This document shows positions 1-11,278 of a DNA stretch of 42,729 nucleotides, piece after piece. Location: positions 1 to 42,729 of the forward strand of contig JAEVLN010000044.1 in NCBI GenBank assembly GCA_018350325.1, in the 5' to 3' direction. A model generated the notes under the pieces. The model did not search any database, had not been told where the DNA came from, and was given only the letters and a program-made list of their open reading frames with translations. Made by a program: the position numbers and the translations under genes. The stretch comes from Globodera rostochiensis. Lineage: Eukaryota; Nematoda; Chromadorea; Rhabditida; Heteroderidae. Within the stretch, counting starts at the first letter, position 1. Every line of letters starts with the position of its first letter.

Positions 1-433
1 ATTGCAAAGTTTGATCATTTATTTTAGTAAATTTTAAAAATTACTCTTATGAATTTACCAATTAATTTCTTAATTTCAACAAGCAATTGATAATTAAATT
101 ACGAACTAATAAAAATAACAAAATTTCTTAGGTTAAATATATTTAATTTAAATTATAGAATTGGTCTAAATAAATAAACATTCAAATCGTAGCATTGCTA
201 GCAAAGATAGCGAACTAAAAATGAATAATGACATGTCATGCGCGTCCCAATATATAATAAAAATCTAAAATTATTAAATGAACAATCAAATTATTGTTTA
301 AATAATTTTGAATAAAAGCAAGAGAACAATTGCCAGTTTGATTAAATAAATTAATTACGCAAGTAAAAAATTAAAGAGCAAAACAGCGTAAATAATCTTA
401 ATTAAATACACATTGTTGAACTATTTAGTTTAC
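1..433. other. AT-rich left edge, no gene seen
   Basis: This stretch is A-rich on the + strand. If the exon at 434-565 is real, it is that gene's downstream intron sequence on the minus strand. A short mixed-composition patch near 225-250 is too small to call. Confidence 0.4.
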
Positions 434-565
434 CTGCGGACTCCGTTCACATGGAGCAGCAACATGTTTCTCGTTGGGCACACGTACAATGCCGATTAGA
501 GGTACACGACCATTGAGAGAAAGAATACTGCAAAATGCTGGTGCCTGTGATTGCATTAATTTCAT
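434..565 (-). CDS. Candidate first exon, gene runs off the left edge
   Basis: I do not recognise the protein. A GC-richer island reads on the minus strand as 44 codons from an ATG at 565 (MKLMQSQAPAFC...) to CCGCAG, directly followed by the donor GTAAAC at 433-428. The frame is not broken inside the island. An internal TTTTGCAG could instead be a 3' splice site, which would make this an internal exon of about 31 codons ending VAAPCERSPQ. No membrane segment or signal peptide is evident. The rest of the gene would lie left of base 434. Composition, open frame and donor all agree, but homology is untested. Confidence 0.4.
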
Positions 566-1351
566 AATATTTTAAATTTATATATTTAGAGAACAAGATT
601 GTTGAAATAACTCAATTATTTCAAAATCATATGTTGCTTAATAAATTACGTTGTAAAAAAGCCTTATAAATTTTTTGTATACGTTTTGCATTAAATATCT
701 ATTGTGGTCTAAATATAAAAACCATATATAAATTTCAAAGCAATTAACATTATAAATAATTTTTATAGTTCATTTGAATTCTATACAAAGTTCATTCTAT
801 ATTAAACTTAAAATACATATAAATTTACAAAAAAATCAATACATAAAAAAATATACTATCGTCACTATAATTAAAAAAGTGGAAGTTGCAAATTAACAGA
901 AAAAATATTCGTTTAACGTTATAGGCAAAATGGAATTAAGCTGATAAAACAAAAATAATTTATAATTAAATAAATAATATAACAAGAAAAATCAAAATTA
1001 TTCAAAACTTCAAACAAAGAACAATAAAAAATCCGAGATTTATTGGGAATATTAAAATTGGCGTTGCTAAAGACTAATACCAAACCACCGCAAAGTCAAG
1101 AATTGAATAAATCATAAAACGCCTTAAACTGTCAACTTTATTTTCTAATTAATATAAATATTATTATTGTGCAAAATGAAAATCTAAAAAACTAAAACCT
1201 GTTACTACAAAAAACATTTAAATTTCAAAAATTATTAATTAAAAAATTAACAAAGGATAATAAGAAATATTTAAAATTGTTTATACATTTAAATAATAAT
1301 CAATTAAAGCTTATAAATAAAAACAATGTGCTTTGGCAAAAATCAAGCAGG
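566..1351. other. AT-rich spacer, no gene seen
   Basis: The + strand is strongly A-rich, with no GC island, RNA gene or clear repeat. It could be intron or intergenic. Confidence 0.4.
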
Positions 1352-1507
1352 CACCATACGACTTCTTCTATAGGGAGACCGAAACGCCTAGACATTACCA
1401 ATATAACTTTCGACACAGCCCACAAAAATTTCAGTGAGACCATTAGTCCCCAACGACGTGCTGCTACGCGAAGATCGGAAACGGCAATTTTCTTTCATAA
1501 GTCTTAA
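1352..1507 (+). CDS. GC-rich coding-like island, strand uncertain
   Basis: On the + strand this island is open from an acceptor-like AAGCAG at 1346-1351 to a TAA at 1505-1507 and includes IGRPKRLDITNITFD and ends RRSETAIFFHKS. It would then be a 3'-terminal exon. Two minus-strand frames are also largely open. One of these starts at an ATG and contains GTNGLTEIFVGCVESYI before a GTAATG donor. I prefer the + frame only because it spans the whole GC-rich part. No family is recognised. Confidence 0.25.
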   Translation, partial: HHTTSSIGRPKRLDITNITFDTAHKNFSETISPQRRAATRRSETAIFFHKS

Positions 1508-2518
1508 ATACCAAAAGACGATAATAAATTAATGTAAACGGGCTTTACCGCGTCAAGAAACTATCAAATTGAAATAGTAAAAACAATAAATGAAACAAGT
1601 CATCTAAAGCTGTGAAAAATATTAAATTTTAAAATAAAACAAAACTAAATCTGTTTTAAATGATGAATAATTAAAAACAATATAAACCATGTTTTTATTA
1701 AGCTTTAAACCAAAAAAATACAAATGTACAAATTAATTAATTGAGAATCCTCTAAGCATTAAAGATAAATTAGAAAAGTCGATGCTATTCAATTGAAAAA
1801 TTTAGCGAATAGATATATAATAAAAAAGTCTATTAAATTCCATAAAATTAACAAACGACTCACTAATTATAATTAATTTAAATTTTATTTTATAAAGAAG
1901 AATAACAAGAAAACCACTACACATTTATCAAAAACTTGACCTATATTTTGATTTTTAATTTTTAAATCTATAAAATGTCAACCCACCAGGCCTTTTTTGT
2001 TGCACGACTGACACGTACTTTATTGCTTGAAATATAATACCTATTAAATATTTAAATTTAGCCAAGAAGGAAATTTAAACTGTCTGATTGTTGGAAGACG
2101 AAAAGAAATGCGCGGTATTTGCACATTTTGTATTCGTATTTATTTTAATATATAACATTACTTGCCTTTAATAAATTATCGTTTGTTTGTTAAATAAATT
2201 TAAAAAAATCAAATATTGTAGCTAGAAAAAGCAGTAGGTCAAACAATATTCAACTTAACTCAGAAACTTACATAAGCACAAACATTATAAACTCTTTAAT
2301 AAAAATGAATAGGAAAAAATAAATACAGTTTGTGCCTCAATCGTCATCAAAATATTCTATAAAGCGAAACCAAATAGAATTGAATTTGAAAATAAAAATA
2401 TTAATGATTACGTTCATATAAATTTGTCACAAATATAAAAAAACATAAAAATTCTATTAAAAAATTCACTGACTTTAATTTGGTCTTACTTCTAAATAAT
2501 AATATAAAGATATAACAA
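1508..2518. other. AT-rich spacer with one small mixed patch
   Basis: This is mostly A-rich DNA. A short patch of higher GC at about 1978-2013 is too short to give a frame. Nothing else is seen. Confidence 0.4.
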
Positions 2519-2662
2519 TTATAAAATAATGTAAAGAATCGGCAAACCTGATAAACTGTAAAGTTTACCTAAAACTATAATAAATTTTATTTTTGTATTC
2601 ATAGTTATGTATATGAATCCAGCATCCCATTCAAGGCGAGCATCGGGTACGGATAGACGGAT
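2519..2662 (-). CDS. Candidate exon
   Basis: On the minus strand the acceptor-like AGCTTAG at 2669-2663 opens a frame of 47 codons to a TAA at 2521-2519. Its first 20 residues fall in the GC-richer part and read IRLSVPDARLEWDAGFIYI. The tail is AT-rich and may be intron, and a GTAAAC donor lies inside it. No family is recognised. The strand agrees with the candidate exons at 434-565 and 3717-3771, but I could not join them in phase. Confidence 0.3.
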   Translation of the reverse strand: MRLSVPDARLEWDAGFIYITMNTKIKFIIVLGKLYSLSGLPILYIIL

Positions 2663-2722
2663 CTAAGCTTTTGCTTAAAAACAAAATGGAAATACTTAAA
2701 TAAAAAAAAGGAATTCATTCAC

Positions 2723-2767
2723 GAACTTAACAGGTGAAAAGGCCAGAACTTAACAGGTGAAAGGGCC
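2723..2767. repeat. Tandem 23-base duplication carrying CAGGTG
   Basis: Two copies of GAACTTAACAGGTGAAAAGG lie head to tail with a 23-base period, starting at 2723 and 2746. Each carries CAGGTG, an E-box form. A regulatory role is inference only. Confidence 0.6.
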
Positions 2768-3716
2768 TTAAAAATAAGAAGTTTGTGGGGTTCATCCGAT
2801 AATAAAACAATATTGCTATAAATAATTTTGCTCAAAAGAAATGAAAAATAATTGCAAGTTCATTATAAAAACAATGCAAAAAATCATTTAGTGTATTAAA
2901 ACCAGCTAACAACGCAAACCCAATTTAATCGATAAATAAAATGTTTAAATTTATTCAATAATGCCGACGGCAACTGTACCATTATTCCGTTAGTTAGAGC
3001 GCAAAGCTTCTCAGGCGGAATTGTTTAAAAATTGGGATACAGTAAACCCAGAATCCTACTGTGAATTTTAGATGCGTATTTTATTTAATTTTTTAACTAT
3101 TTGTTGTAAAAAGGCTACTAAGTGGATAAATTTTATTAAAGTCTAAACATATTTCTTTGCAATATAAAATTTTTATATATAAATTATTATTTTAATAATT
3201 TATTTTGTCGTTTTATGTAGTAATTTTAATTATTTAATCTTATTCTAATTGTTAATATAATTTATAAAATTCACTCTTGTCTATGATATTTGAGTGCAAT
3301 GTTATTTTTGATTGGAACCTAGCCAATGCATTTTGATATTCGGCTCCCAGCCGTGCTTCTTGGGCGCAAGTTAGGTTTCTATATAAACTTTTAGCGTCTT
3401 TTTTGTTATTTATAAATAATTTTTATTGAAATATTTTAAAATGTTATGTAATGTTATTTTTTTGATGCAAGCGTATAAAAAGAAATATAGAATTCCTTAA
3501 GTTTCATCTTTGGAGACTATTTTCTTAATAAATTCAAAATCAACAATATCTTCTCGTTAATTGTTTTAAAGTTATTTAATGCAAATGCTCACGTAATAAA
3601 ATAAATTTGTACAACTCAGCACTGTTAGGTAATGAATTTTTTTAAAATTAAATGTTTTTAATGTTACTTAAACACGGGTTTTTCAATTTGCAGTAATTAT
3701 TTAACGTTATGAATAC
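2768..3716. other. AT-rich stretch with two short islands
   Basis: An island at about 2960-3060 is open on the minus strand and includes EKLCALTNGIMVQLPSALLN. An island at about 3310-3380 is open on the + strand in two frames, one containing DIRLPAVLLGRKLGFYI. Neither has convincing splice sites on both sides. The + strand becomes T-rich after about 3060. Confidence 0.25.
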
Positions 3717-3771
3717 CTTTTTGGTCTGCCGCCTCAAACTTGGCAAAGCGTTCCGCAATTTCTCTTCTCAT
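3717..3771 (-). CDS. Candidate exon ending at a GTATTC donor
   Basis: The minus strand reads MRREIAERFAKFEAADQK from an ATG at 3771 and ends AAAAAG at the donor GTATTC (3716-3711). The frame stays open upstream to about 3796 (GWPSTLSE), so the ATG may be internal and this may not be the first exon. The peptide looks helical and charged. The open + strand frame across the same island (3709-3894) is taken as its antisense because the minus frame has a donor at the GC boundary. No family is recognised. Confidence 0.4.
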
Positions 3772-5640
3772 CTCAGAAAGGGTGCTTGGCCAGCCAAAAG
3801 TTCAGAAACCACCGCAACTGAGCATGAAAAGAATTCTGTTTATTGTTTTTTTATTTTTAATGTCATAAACATAGAAATTTCAATAGGTGTTTAATTATAA
3901 TGGATTAAGGTTAATCCGATTAGATGGGTATGATTATTGTTATATATAAAATATATCTTAAATATAAAATTGAATATTTTTTGAAACAAGTAATTTTTTA
4001 TAATAACAGAACGAATAGAACGCTTATATTTTGATATCGTTACGAACATCTGTCATTCTGTAGCAAGTCTTTATTTTGCCTTACCAAATATCTCCTGCGT
4101 TTGAATCAAAAATGTTCAACTTTAAGTTACTGTATGTATTCTTTAATTGAATCACAATTAATTTATAACGCAAAAATTAGGCAAATAAGGATGGTTTTTA
4201 ATTTTAGATCTATTAATCAATTAAATTTATATTATTGTTCAATGATTAATTTAATTTAGCTTAAATCGAAGTTTTTCTGAATTATTTTTATGCTTTATTA
4301 AAATAATATTTTTAAGCAGGCATTTAATTGAGCTTTTGATTGACACCAAAATTGCCTTTTCGTTCAATTCAAAATTTGTGAATTATTAATTCCACTTTTA
4401 ATCCATTTTGTTCTCCACATTGCTTCTAAACCTCGAAGATAAACTATTAATAAAATGTAATTTTACAATAATTAATTTGGAAAATGATTGCAAATTTGAT
4501 GTAATTCTTTATTATTGTATCAAAAAAGAATACAACATAAATAACTATTTTTAATCAAACAAGGCATAATGGAATAAAAAAAGCAAATATTCTTTGGTGA
4601 ATGCCACAAGTTTTTTTGGTAATGCAAATTAAACCATAATTTTAAAATAATATTAAATTTTATTAGCTTTCACATATCTAAGCCAAAAGTAAAAAAATCC
4701 AACCGCAAAATTTGAAATGGTAAAGAAAAAACGAAAAAGACACAAACAAAACTTGGTGACTGTTGGCAATTAGCATATTCAGCGTTACATAGAAGCGTTA
4801 AAGAATATTTGTCCAGTCCTAGCGAAAGAGTCCATAAATAGCCAAAAAAATAAAAATAAACTCTGAATTCTGCTCGGCTTAAAATATTGATTTCTAGAGT
4901 TGGCCTTAAAAGCCCATTAACGAGCGTTTAAATATAAAATTAGTAATATATCTCATAAATATCAATAATAGTTTAATAAATTTTGCCGCATAATAAAAAG
5001 TTAAAAAATTCAAGATAAATTTATTTATAATTTAAACTTTTTAAAAAGATTTGTCAGAATTTAAAATAAACTTAAATTAAATGGATATTAATTTCATACA
5101 AACTGAAATTTATTTAAATTTTAATTTTGTATAAATTTAAATACAACTATCTTTTATAAAATTTTTCCAACTTTAAAGGTACAATAAAAAGTCTCTATTA
5201 TATTTGTCGTTATAAACGGAGACTTCACATGAATGTACGTTCAACAACAAGCCACTAAGAAATCTTTAAAAAGGCACTGAATTTACAAATAACTGTTATT
5301 TAAATTACAATATTTTTAAAAATTAAAATTTCAAAAAATGTTTACGTAATGCTTGTTAATTAAACTTTAAAGAAAAATATAATAAATATTTTACAAAAAA
5401 AAGTTAATAAAAGATTTTTTCCGGCTATTTAATATTCAATTTAATAAAAAATTTTGAGCCCTGAGAACATTAAGATTAACATTTATTCAAATACATTTAT
5501 GTGTGCCTTACCATAAGTCCAATTAAAATAAATTAGTAATTAACCCTAATTTTGAACATGAAAATTGGTTTAGTACAATACGATTTTTTTGTTAAAGAAT
5601 TTTGATCAATTTAATTCCAACAAAAATCAATCATTCGGGT
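3772..5640. other. AT-rich stretch, weak islands only
   Basis: A slightly GC-richer patch at 4770-4835 reads on + as QRYIEALKNICPVLAKESIN after an ATTCAG acceptor-like site, and is also open on minus. A second patch lies at 4865-4930. Otherwise the DNA is AT-rich without recognisable genes. Confidence 0.2.
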
Positions 5641-5880
5641 TGTGTTAATGTATTAAAATAATAAAACAAATCAAGCTGCTATTGTGAGAGAAGGAAAAGA
5701 AAAATAGAACCTTTTTTACAATAAGGAAAAATTTGTGTTAATGTATTAAAATAATAAAACAAATCAAAAAATAGGTAGAACTTTTTTACAATAAGGAAAA
5801 TTTTGTGTTAATGTATTAAAATAATAAAACAAATCAAAAAATAAAACCTTTTTTATAATAAGGAAAAATTCAAACTTTTT
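5641..5880. repeat. Minisatellite, three units
   Basis: The 20-mer GTGTTAATGTATTAAAATAA recurs at about 5643, 5735 and 5805. Each copy is followed by ATAAAACAAATCAA and, further on, by a CTTTTTTACAATAAGG-like block. The first unit is about 92 bases because of an inserted GC-richer segment; the second is about 70. Confidence 0.75.
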
Positions 5881-6397
5881 AAAGAAATTAAAAAAACGCT
5901 GTGTTCAAATAAATCGATATTATCCTAAATTTTAATAAATACAAAAAGTTTTTAATCAATCAATAAAAAAATATGAATTAATTCAATCAGCATGCAATAT
6001 TTAAAAGTTAATTTTATCTAAAATAACATTGTCAGGCCATTTTAATTCTTTCTATTACAAATTAATTTAAACCCTCTTCAAAAATTGGTTAGTAATTATG
6101 CTAATAAGACAAAATCATTTGAACATATCTAAGAGTAAGATTATATTTTATTTTTGTAGCAAAATTTTTGATATTTTTTTAAGCGCGTATTTTGAAAACG
6201 GATTTGGGTTTTAATCAAAATAAACATATATAAAATATACATGTACAATCTTGATAATAAAATTACTATGTTAACTAAGAAATAACTTTAAGAACAAAGT
6301 CCTAGCGAGCCCAAAATAATAACTACAAAGTAACTAATTTTTTGATTGTATTTTTTGAACTTAAAAGGAAGGGTTATAATTTAAAGTTAATTTAGTC
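5881..6397. other. AT-rich spacer at a strand-composition switch
   Basis: No gene is seen. The + strand changes from A-rich to T-rich across roughly 6050-6350. Confidence 0.35.
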
Positions 6398-6664
6398 ATG
6401 AGCATCCGAGATCAGCTTAGGCTGTGGTATAATATCCACTCATTCTTTATTGTTTTTAAAATATATTGGTTTAAAGATTCTAGAAATAATGGGATAGCGC
6501 ATGTAGCCCTTTTTGGGTGTGCATTCTCTGTTTTTTGTTTTGTTTTTAAGTTTCAAATTTTATTATTTATAATTAACATTCCCAAGTGTTTTTGCATTTA
6601 TTTAAATTTTTGTGTCACTTATTTAGCTAATTTTACATTGCTAATGTTATTATTTTACAATTAA
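6398..6664 (+). CDS. Hypothetical hydrophobic ORF, 88 residues
   Basis: The frame opens with ATG in a small GC-richer patch (MSIRDQLRLWYNIHSFF) and continues through T-rich DNA coding mostly Phe, Leu and Ile. It would form two or three membrane spans between residues about 15 and 85. T-rich DNA gives such hydrophobic frames by chance, and one or two frames of this length are expected in the window. It may instead be a short first exon followed by intron. No family is recognised. Confidence 0.25.
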   Translation: MSIRDQLRLWYNIHSFFIVFKIYWFKDSRNNGIAHVALFGCAFSVFCFVFKFQILLFIINIPKCFCIYLNFCVTYLANFTLLMLLFYN

Positions 6665-7355
6665 CTCATTTTTATTAGAATTTGCTAACGAATTGTTTCT
6701 TTTTGAAACTTTTTAAATTTAATATTGGTTTATTCAAAGATTAAATTTATTAATAAAATATTTTATAATGAGGTAGTTGACGATATTGTTAAATATTTTT
6801 TCTTGGTAATATTTACAAAGAGTCAAACTTTTTCTAAATAATTTGCTTAAAAATATTAATTTAAGAGAGTTTGTATAAGCTTTCGTATCTAGAAAAACGA
6901 TAAACAAAAATAAAATAAAAAGGTTTTAAAGTTACCTAACATGCCTAAAAATAGTACCAATTGTTATAAATTTGCAGTATTTAAAAATTTTGATTGCGAA
7001 TCTTTAAAGCACATAACTATTCTCAGGACTCGGCTCAAGATGGTGAAAAAAACGAATTCTTTATTCAAAATTTAAAATTTAAATGCTCCTTATTTACTGG
7101 CTATTTTTTGACACCAACTTTATTTGGTGAATTTTAAAATGTTGAAGTGAATTGGCAAAAGTTTCTAAATTAACTTAAATATTTTAAAATTTTAACTTTT
7201 TGAAAAAATTTCATAAATTGTTTTCTTGGCCATGGATTTAATTGAAAGACACAAAAAACATTTACATAGCCGGGGTTTTAAAATATAAGTGAATTAATTA
7301 TAAAAAACCAAAGTACAAGCAAAATTCGTTTAAGCCTATTTATAGTTTTAATGGA
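6665..7355. other. AT-rich spacer
   Basis: One short segment at 7028-7043 (GACTCGGCTCAAGATG) is flanked by TTCTCAG and GTGAAA, as a micro-exon would be, but 16 bases cannot be judged. Nothing else is seen. Confidence 0.3.
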
Positions 7356-7392
7356 ATTCGTTTTAAATTTAATTGTTTCAACTATGCCATTA
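7356..7392. repeat. Short repeat R1, copy 1
   Basis: ATTCGTTTTAAATTTAATTG plus TTTCAACTATGC recurs with two or three changes at 7866-7902. It abuts the 103-base repeat copy 1, whereas the second R1 lies about 235 bases before the second 103-base copy. Confidence 0.65.
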
Positions 7393-7490
7393 ATTTTATT
7401 GATATTATTTATGATAAAAATGCCGTCGTCGTACCCCTGTACTGGGTACCGCGTGATTGTGGTCCCGGCGAGGATCTTGTTCGCGCAGTA
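7388..7490. repeat. Identical 103-base GC-rich repeat, copy 1
   Basis: Bases 7388-7490 are identical to 8137-8239. The left third is AT-rich; the right two thirds, from ATGCCGTCGTCG to TTGTTCGCGCAGTA, are GC-rich. The core holds the hairpin GTACCC-7 bases-GGGTAC. On + it reads ATG to a stop as 23 codons in both copies. On minus it is fully open and includes AGTTITRYPVQGYDDGIF. It could be a duplicated exon, a structured RNA or part of a mobile element. Confidence 0.85.
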
Positions 7491-8136
7491 AAAAAGGAAT
7501 TCAATGATAAACTCTCAGTTTGCTTTTAAATGTTTTATTCTCATAAGTCAATGAAAAAATATTAAATTAATCATAATTTTGCAATTAAAATGTTTAATTT
7601 TTTTTTTATTATGATTAAAGAGACTGTTCATTATTTAAGTTATTTTTAATTTTACGTCATTTTGTTTTAATATTTTTTCCTAATTTTATATATTATAGGT
7701 ATTACGTTATACTTAATGCATTTATATCCAATAATTTAATTGTGGTTATTTTTATGAATTTTATGCAAAGAAAAATGCAATTTTACTTAATTATGTGATC
7801 ATTATTTATTATTATTTGTCACTCACGCCTTTTAAGTTTCTTTATATTATAAATTATTAATCCACATTCGTTTTAAATTTAATTGCTTCAACTATGCAGT
7901 TAAACATATTTTTTATTACAGCTTATCTCCATTTCTAAATTCCATTTTGTTTAATTTATTTATTTTATCCCGTTGATTTTTTCCCTAGCCGTTTAGTTGC
8001 TTGACTTTTAAATTTTTATTAAATATATAAAAATATATATATAGTGCCACCTGGACCTTTTGGCACGTTTTATTCCTTGAATCCGCATAATTATTTGTAT
8101 CTAGTTTTTTAAGTTTTAAATTTTATTTATTATTTG
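7491..8136. other. T-rich spacer between the 103-base copies
   Basis: It contains the second R1 copy at 7866-7902 and a short GC-richer patch at 8045-8095 that reads PPGPFGTFYSLNPHN and contains the inverted pair GTGCCA/TGGCAC. No gene is called. Confidence 0.35.
7866..7902. repeat. Short repeat R1, copy 2
   Basis: This is the near-identical partner of 7356-7392 in the same orientation. Confidence 0.65.
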
Positions 8137-8239
8137 CATTAATTTTATTGATATTATTTATGATAAAAATGCCGTCGTCGTACCCCTGTACTGGGTACCG
8201 CGTGATTGTGGTCCCGGCGAGGATCTTGTTCGCGCAGTA
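8137..8239. repeat. Identical 103-base GC-rich repeat, copy 2
   Basis: Same sequence and orientation as 7388-7490. It is followed by TAG rather than TAA in the + frame, so the 23-codon frame ends at the same place with a different stop base drawn from the flank. Perfect identity in an AT-rich, apparently drifting region suggests a recent duplication, or selection. Confidence 0.85.
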
Positions 8240-9436
8240 GCAGTTCCCGCATTCAATAAATGCGACCTGATGAGAAATCATACGACAATTTGAACGACTT
8301 TAATGCTTTTTTGCTTCTTTAAATTTGCATCTTAGATTTTAACTTGTATTTAATATATATAATACGTAAAATCTTTGATTTAGTATTAAGTCATTCAATT
8401 AATTTTTTTATTTTTATTATCAGCATAATTAATTTGGTATTGTTATTGTTGCCAATTGAATTCAACTCATTTGAAATAATTTATTTCAAAAAGTTTAATT
8501 TATATTAATTATTCTTAAATAAATACAATTTTCTAATGTTAACTTTTTTTGAGTTTCGAAGATTTATTTATGGCATTATTTTTAAAGGCATATTTTGTTA
8601 TATACCAATTTCAAAATAGTTAAAATTGGTTGTATTTTTTATTTTTTGTTGGGTTAAATCTATTGAAATTTATTCAATTGATTATTAATTCATTTTAAAA
8701 CGTATTCTATTCCACCGCATTCAATTGGGTTGCTTAGATAAAGCATCATCAGCTATTCAATAACGTATTTTTGCGTACGGTTTTTTAATTATCTCCGCCG
8801 TAAATATTAAAAAAATTAAATGGAAAGAAATTAAGTAATGATGCGTGCTCTCATTACAGTAAGATCAACTTCACAGTTGTTTTTGTTGCAGTGTATTTGT
8901 TGTTTGATTTTGTCGAACAATACCCATTATTTTCTTAAATCTATAAAGGTTTATTTTCTTTAATTTTCAATTGCTCTTGAGTTTATTTGTTGAAAAGCCT
9001 TATTCACGTTTATAAATGGATTTTATTGATATTATTTTTTCTTTTGTTTCAAATTATTAAAACAATTTTTTGTATATAAAGATACCAGTTTTTTATTCAG
9101 AAATATTAATACTATTTTTTGTGTCAATAAATCTTTGTTCGGTTTTTAACACGTGTCCTAAAGATTAAATTCATATCATCCAAATTTTTAATACATTGCA
9201 TTTTGCTTTAGTTTAATTATTATATGAGATGGAGGTAGTTAAGTAATTTGTCGTTCGGCCTCAGATCTCATGTGTTTAAACGTCATGTGTCCGTGACATA
9301 CTTGCTCATCTAGCTTTGGTTATATTCTATTGTTGTGAATTTATGTATTTTTAATTTCTTTTGCTAAGTTATGTATGATTAATTGAATGAGAAATTGGTG
9401 ATTACTTTTTTTTGATTAGAAATATTTAGCAATTAA
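8240..9436. other. T-rich stretch with weak islands
   Basis: Slightly GC-richer patches occur at 8240-8300, 8700-8800, 8838-8875 (ATGATGCGTGCTCTCATTACA followed by a GTAAGA donor-like site) and 9245-9320. None gives a convincing exon. Confidence 0.25.
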
Positions 9437-9565
9437 GTTTTTTAAATTTTAATTTTTTTCTTTAAGAAATTAATTTTTAAATAATACTGTGATTCCATTT
9501 AAGTTTTTTAAATTTTATTTTTTTCTTTAGGAAATTAATTTTTAAATAATACTGTCATTCCATAT
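9437..9565. repeat. Tandem 65-base duplication
   Basis: Two adjacent copies, each beginning AAGTTTTTTAAATTTTA and ending AATAATACTGT[G/C]ATTCCAT, differ at only a few positions. Both are almost pure A+T. Confidence 0.75.
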
Positions 9566-9607
9566 ATTATGTCTTTTTTAGTTTGTATTTGGTGAGTACA
9601 TATTAAT

Positions 9608-9709
9608 ATGGTTTTAATCGACCAGATACACTGCTATTGTCCGTACGCCAATTGCAAAAGGTTATTCATACTAACAAGAGAACACTTACTATTTTTGAAA
9701 CGTATGTAA
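9608..9709 (+). CDS. Small ORF with clustered cysteines, 33 residues
   Basis: ATG to TAA gives 33 residues, including the segment HCYCPYANCKRLF and then TREHLLFLKR. The pattern Cys-x-Cys-x4-Cys followed by a His 10 residues later recalls a partial zinc-binding finger, but the spacing is not that of a standard C2H2 finger. The first two thirds are GC-richer than the surroundings. It could be an exon of a longer gene, and an AAAAG-GTTATT donor-like site lies inside. Function is not assigned. Confidence 0.25.
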   Translation: MVLIDQIHCYCPYANCKRLFILTREHLLFLKRM

Positions 9710-10741
9710 AAAAATATGTTTACTTTTATTTTTTAATAATATTATTTCGTTTTCGCTAAATTTTTTTAATGCATCAATCAAAAGTTTGTAATTGTTTAGG
9801 TAGTTGCCTTATTCAATTAAAAACAATCTTTACAATTTTGTGTACATAGGTAATTTTAATTTGACCAATAATAAGTAAAATGATTGTTTTGTTGCAGTCT
9901 TAGCTTTTCTCTTAACATTTTGTTGACGTCTAATCATAATTATTGAATTTAAATGGTTAATAAAACAGAATGGGCAAATTCATAGCACGTTTATTAATCA
10001 AGTTTAAAATTATTGAAAGCGTTATCTGGTTAATTTGCGCTTACAACTGCTTGAATGCACATTTAAATGTTAGTTCAAATAATGCAACTTATTTTTAATT
10101 ATTCGTATTTTATCAATCTCTGGCACATTTGGATATTTTTGTCAGATAATGGATTAATTGTGATTTTTAAGATAACGAATTAAATCGAAGTAACCCTTTA
10201 GAATCTTTTATATTGTTAATTTATTTCCCAAAGTAAGCAAATTTAAACCCAAATTTTTTCAATGTTTTTGCATAGTTTGCAACTTTTTGAGATTCTGACA
10301 GTCAGGAACAAGTTTCTTGCCAAATAAAAGAAGGCTTCAGCTGCTAGACGTTGCGCTTCAATATCACTTTAACAGTCTGCTCAACTCATCCAATTTTTTT
10401 CCATAAGGCATTAAATTTAAAAAGTTTTAATATTCGAAGTATTAGTTTTGCACAAAAAAATTGAAGTGCTTTTATTGATTAAAAGCAAATTTGAAAAGAC
10501 ATGAACTCAGGCACCGGCCAATTCTATAATGTTAAATTACTTTTAAATTAGTGTTATTATTTGACAATTAACATTTTTTAAAAAATTGATTAAGCTTGTT
10601 ACTTCCAATTGTTTATAAATTTTTGGCAATTTATAAACTTGCATTTTTGTGTTAATAGTTAAAAAATTTTAATTTTATTGTTGATTAAATATCTTTTCAT
10701 TAAATTTGTATTTTTGTAAAACTCGAATCTTTATGTATCAG
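9710..10741. other. AT-rich stretch, weak islands
   Basis: Patches at 10280-10400 and 10495-10530 (reading MNSGTGQFYN) are GC-richer but short. No gene is called. Confidence 0.25.
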
Positions 10742-10828
10742 CAACTCGTACTTCTTAGCGTGATTGTAGGCATTTGGCGCGCTGTTGTCGAAGTGCAAAA
10801 AGAGCGTTTTGCTTCTTTAACCTTTTAG
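10742..10828 (+). CDS. Candidate 3'-terminal exon
   Basis: After the acceptor TGTATCAG, 28 codons run to a TAG and include LLSVIVGIWRAVVEVQKERF. The island is clearly GC-richer than its flanks. Residues 3-14 are hydrophobic and are followed by a charged tail, as in a short membrane-anchored C-terminus. No family is recognised. It lies 450 bases upstream of the transposase exons but ends in a stop, so it is not their missing N-terminus. Confidence 0.3.
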   Translation, partial: QLVLLSVIVGIWRAVVEVQKERFASLTF

Positions 10829-11278
10829 TTTTTTTATTGCACATTAATTCTAACTATTAAACAACTTGACTATTTTTAAGGTATTATGAGTTTTTTTAGC
10901 TTTAACGAAAGATTTTGCTTTCTTTTTTTTCCTATGTCGGATTTTAATATTCATATTTGATAACAAATAGTATTGGTTTGAATAAACAAAGGTTGAATGT
11001 TATGATTCAACTCTGTAATTGGTCTTAACATGTTGAGTGAGCCAATTAGTGTTTGAAAATAACTAATATTTTTTTCACTATTTTGAGTTGAAATAAATGC
11101 ATCTTTTTGTTATGAATTGAAAAGACGTTAATCGCACATTTGTATTTAATAACGTTACCATTCGGTAAACAAGATAGCAAAATGGTTTTTTTTGACTTTA
11201 ATTCATTTTATTTTATAATTCTTGATTGTTTTTTATTTCTACACCTTTACGCATATATATTAAATCATATGCTTTTAG
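10829..11278. other. T-rich stretch before the transposase
   Basis: I looked here for the missing transposase N-terminus (helix-turn-helix and the first catalytic Asp, usually in a DET motif) and found none. The segment just before 11279 (CATATGCTTTTAG) looks like the end of an intron. Confidence 0.4.

Noticed and set aside
5641..5880. CRISPR array
   Set aside because: Three units of unequal length with related, AT-rich intervening sequence in eukaryotic DNA; a minisatellite explains it.
7388..7490. Spliced-leader, U-snRNA or 5S rRNA gene
   Set aside because: The GC-rich core lacks the conserved landmarks of these RNAs as I know them.
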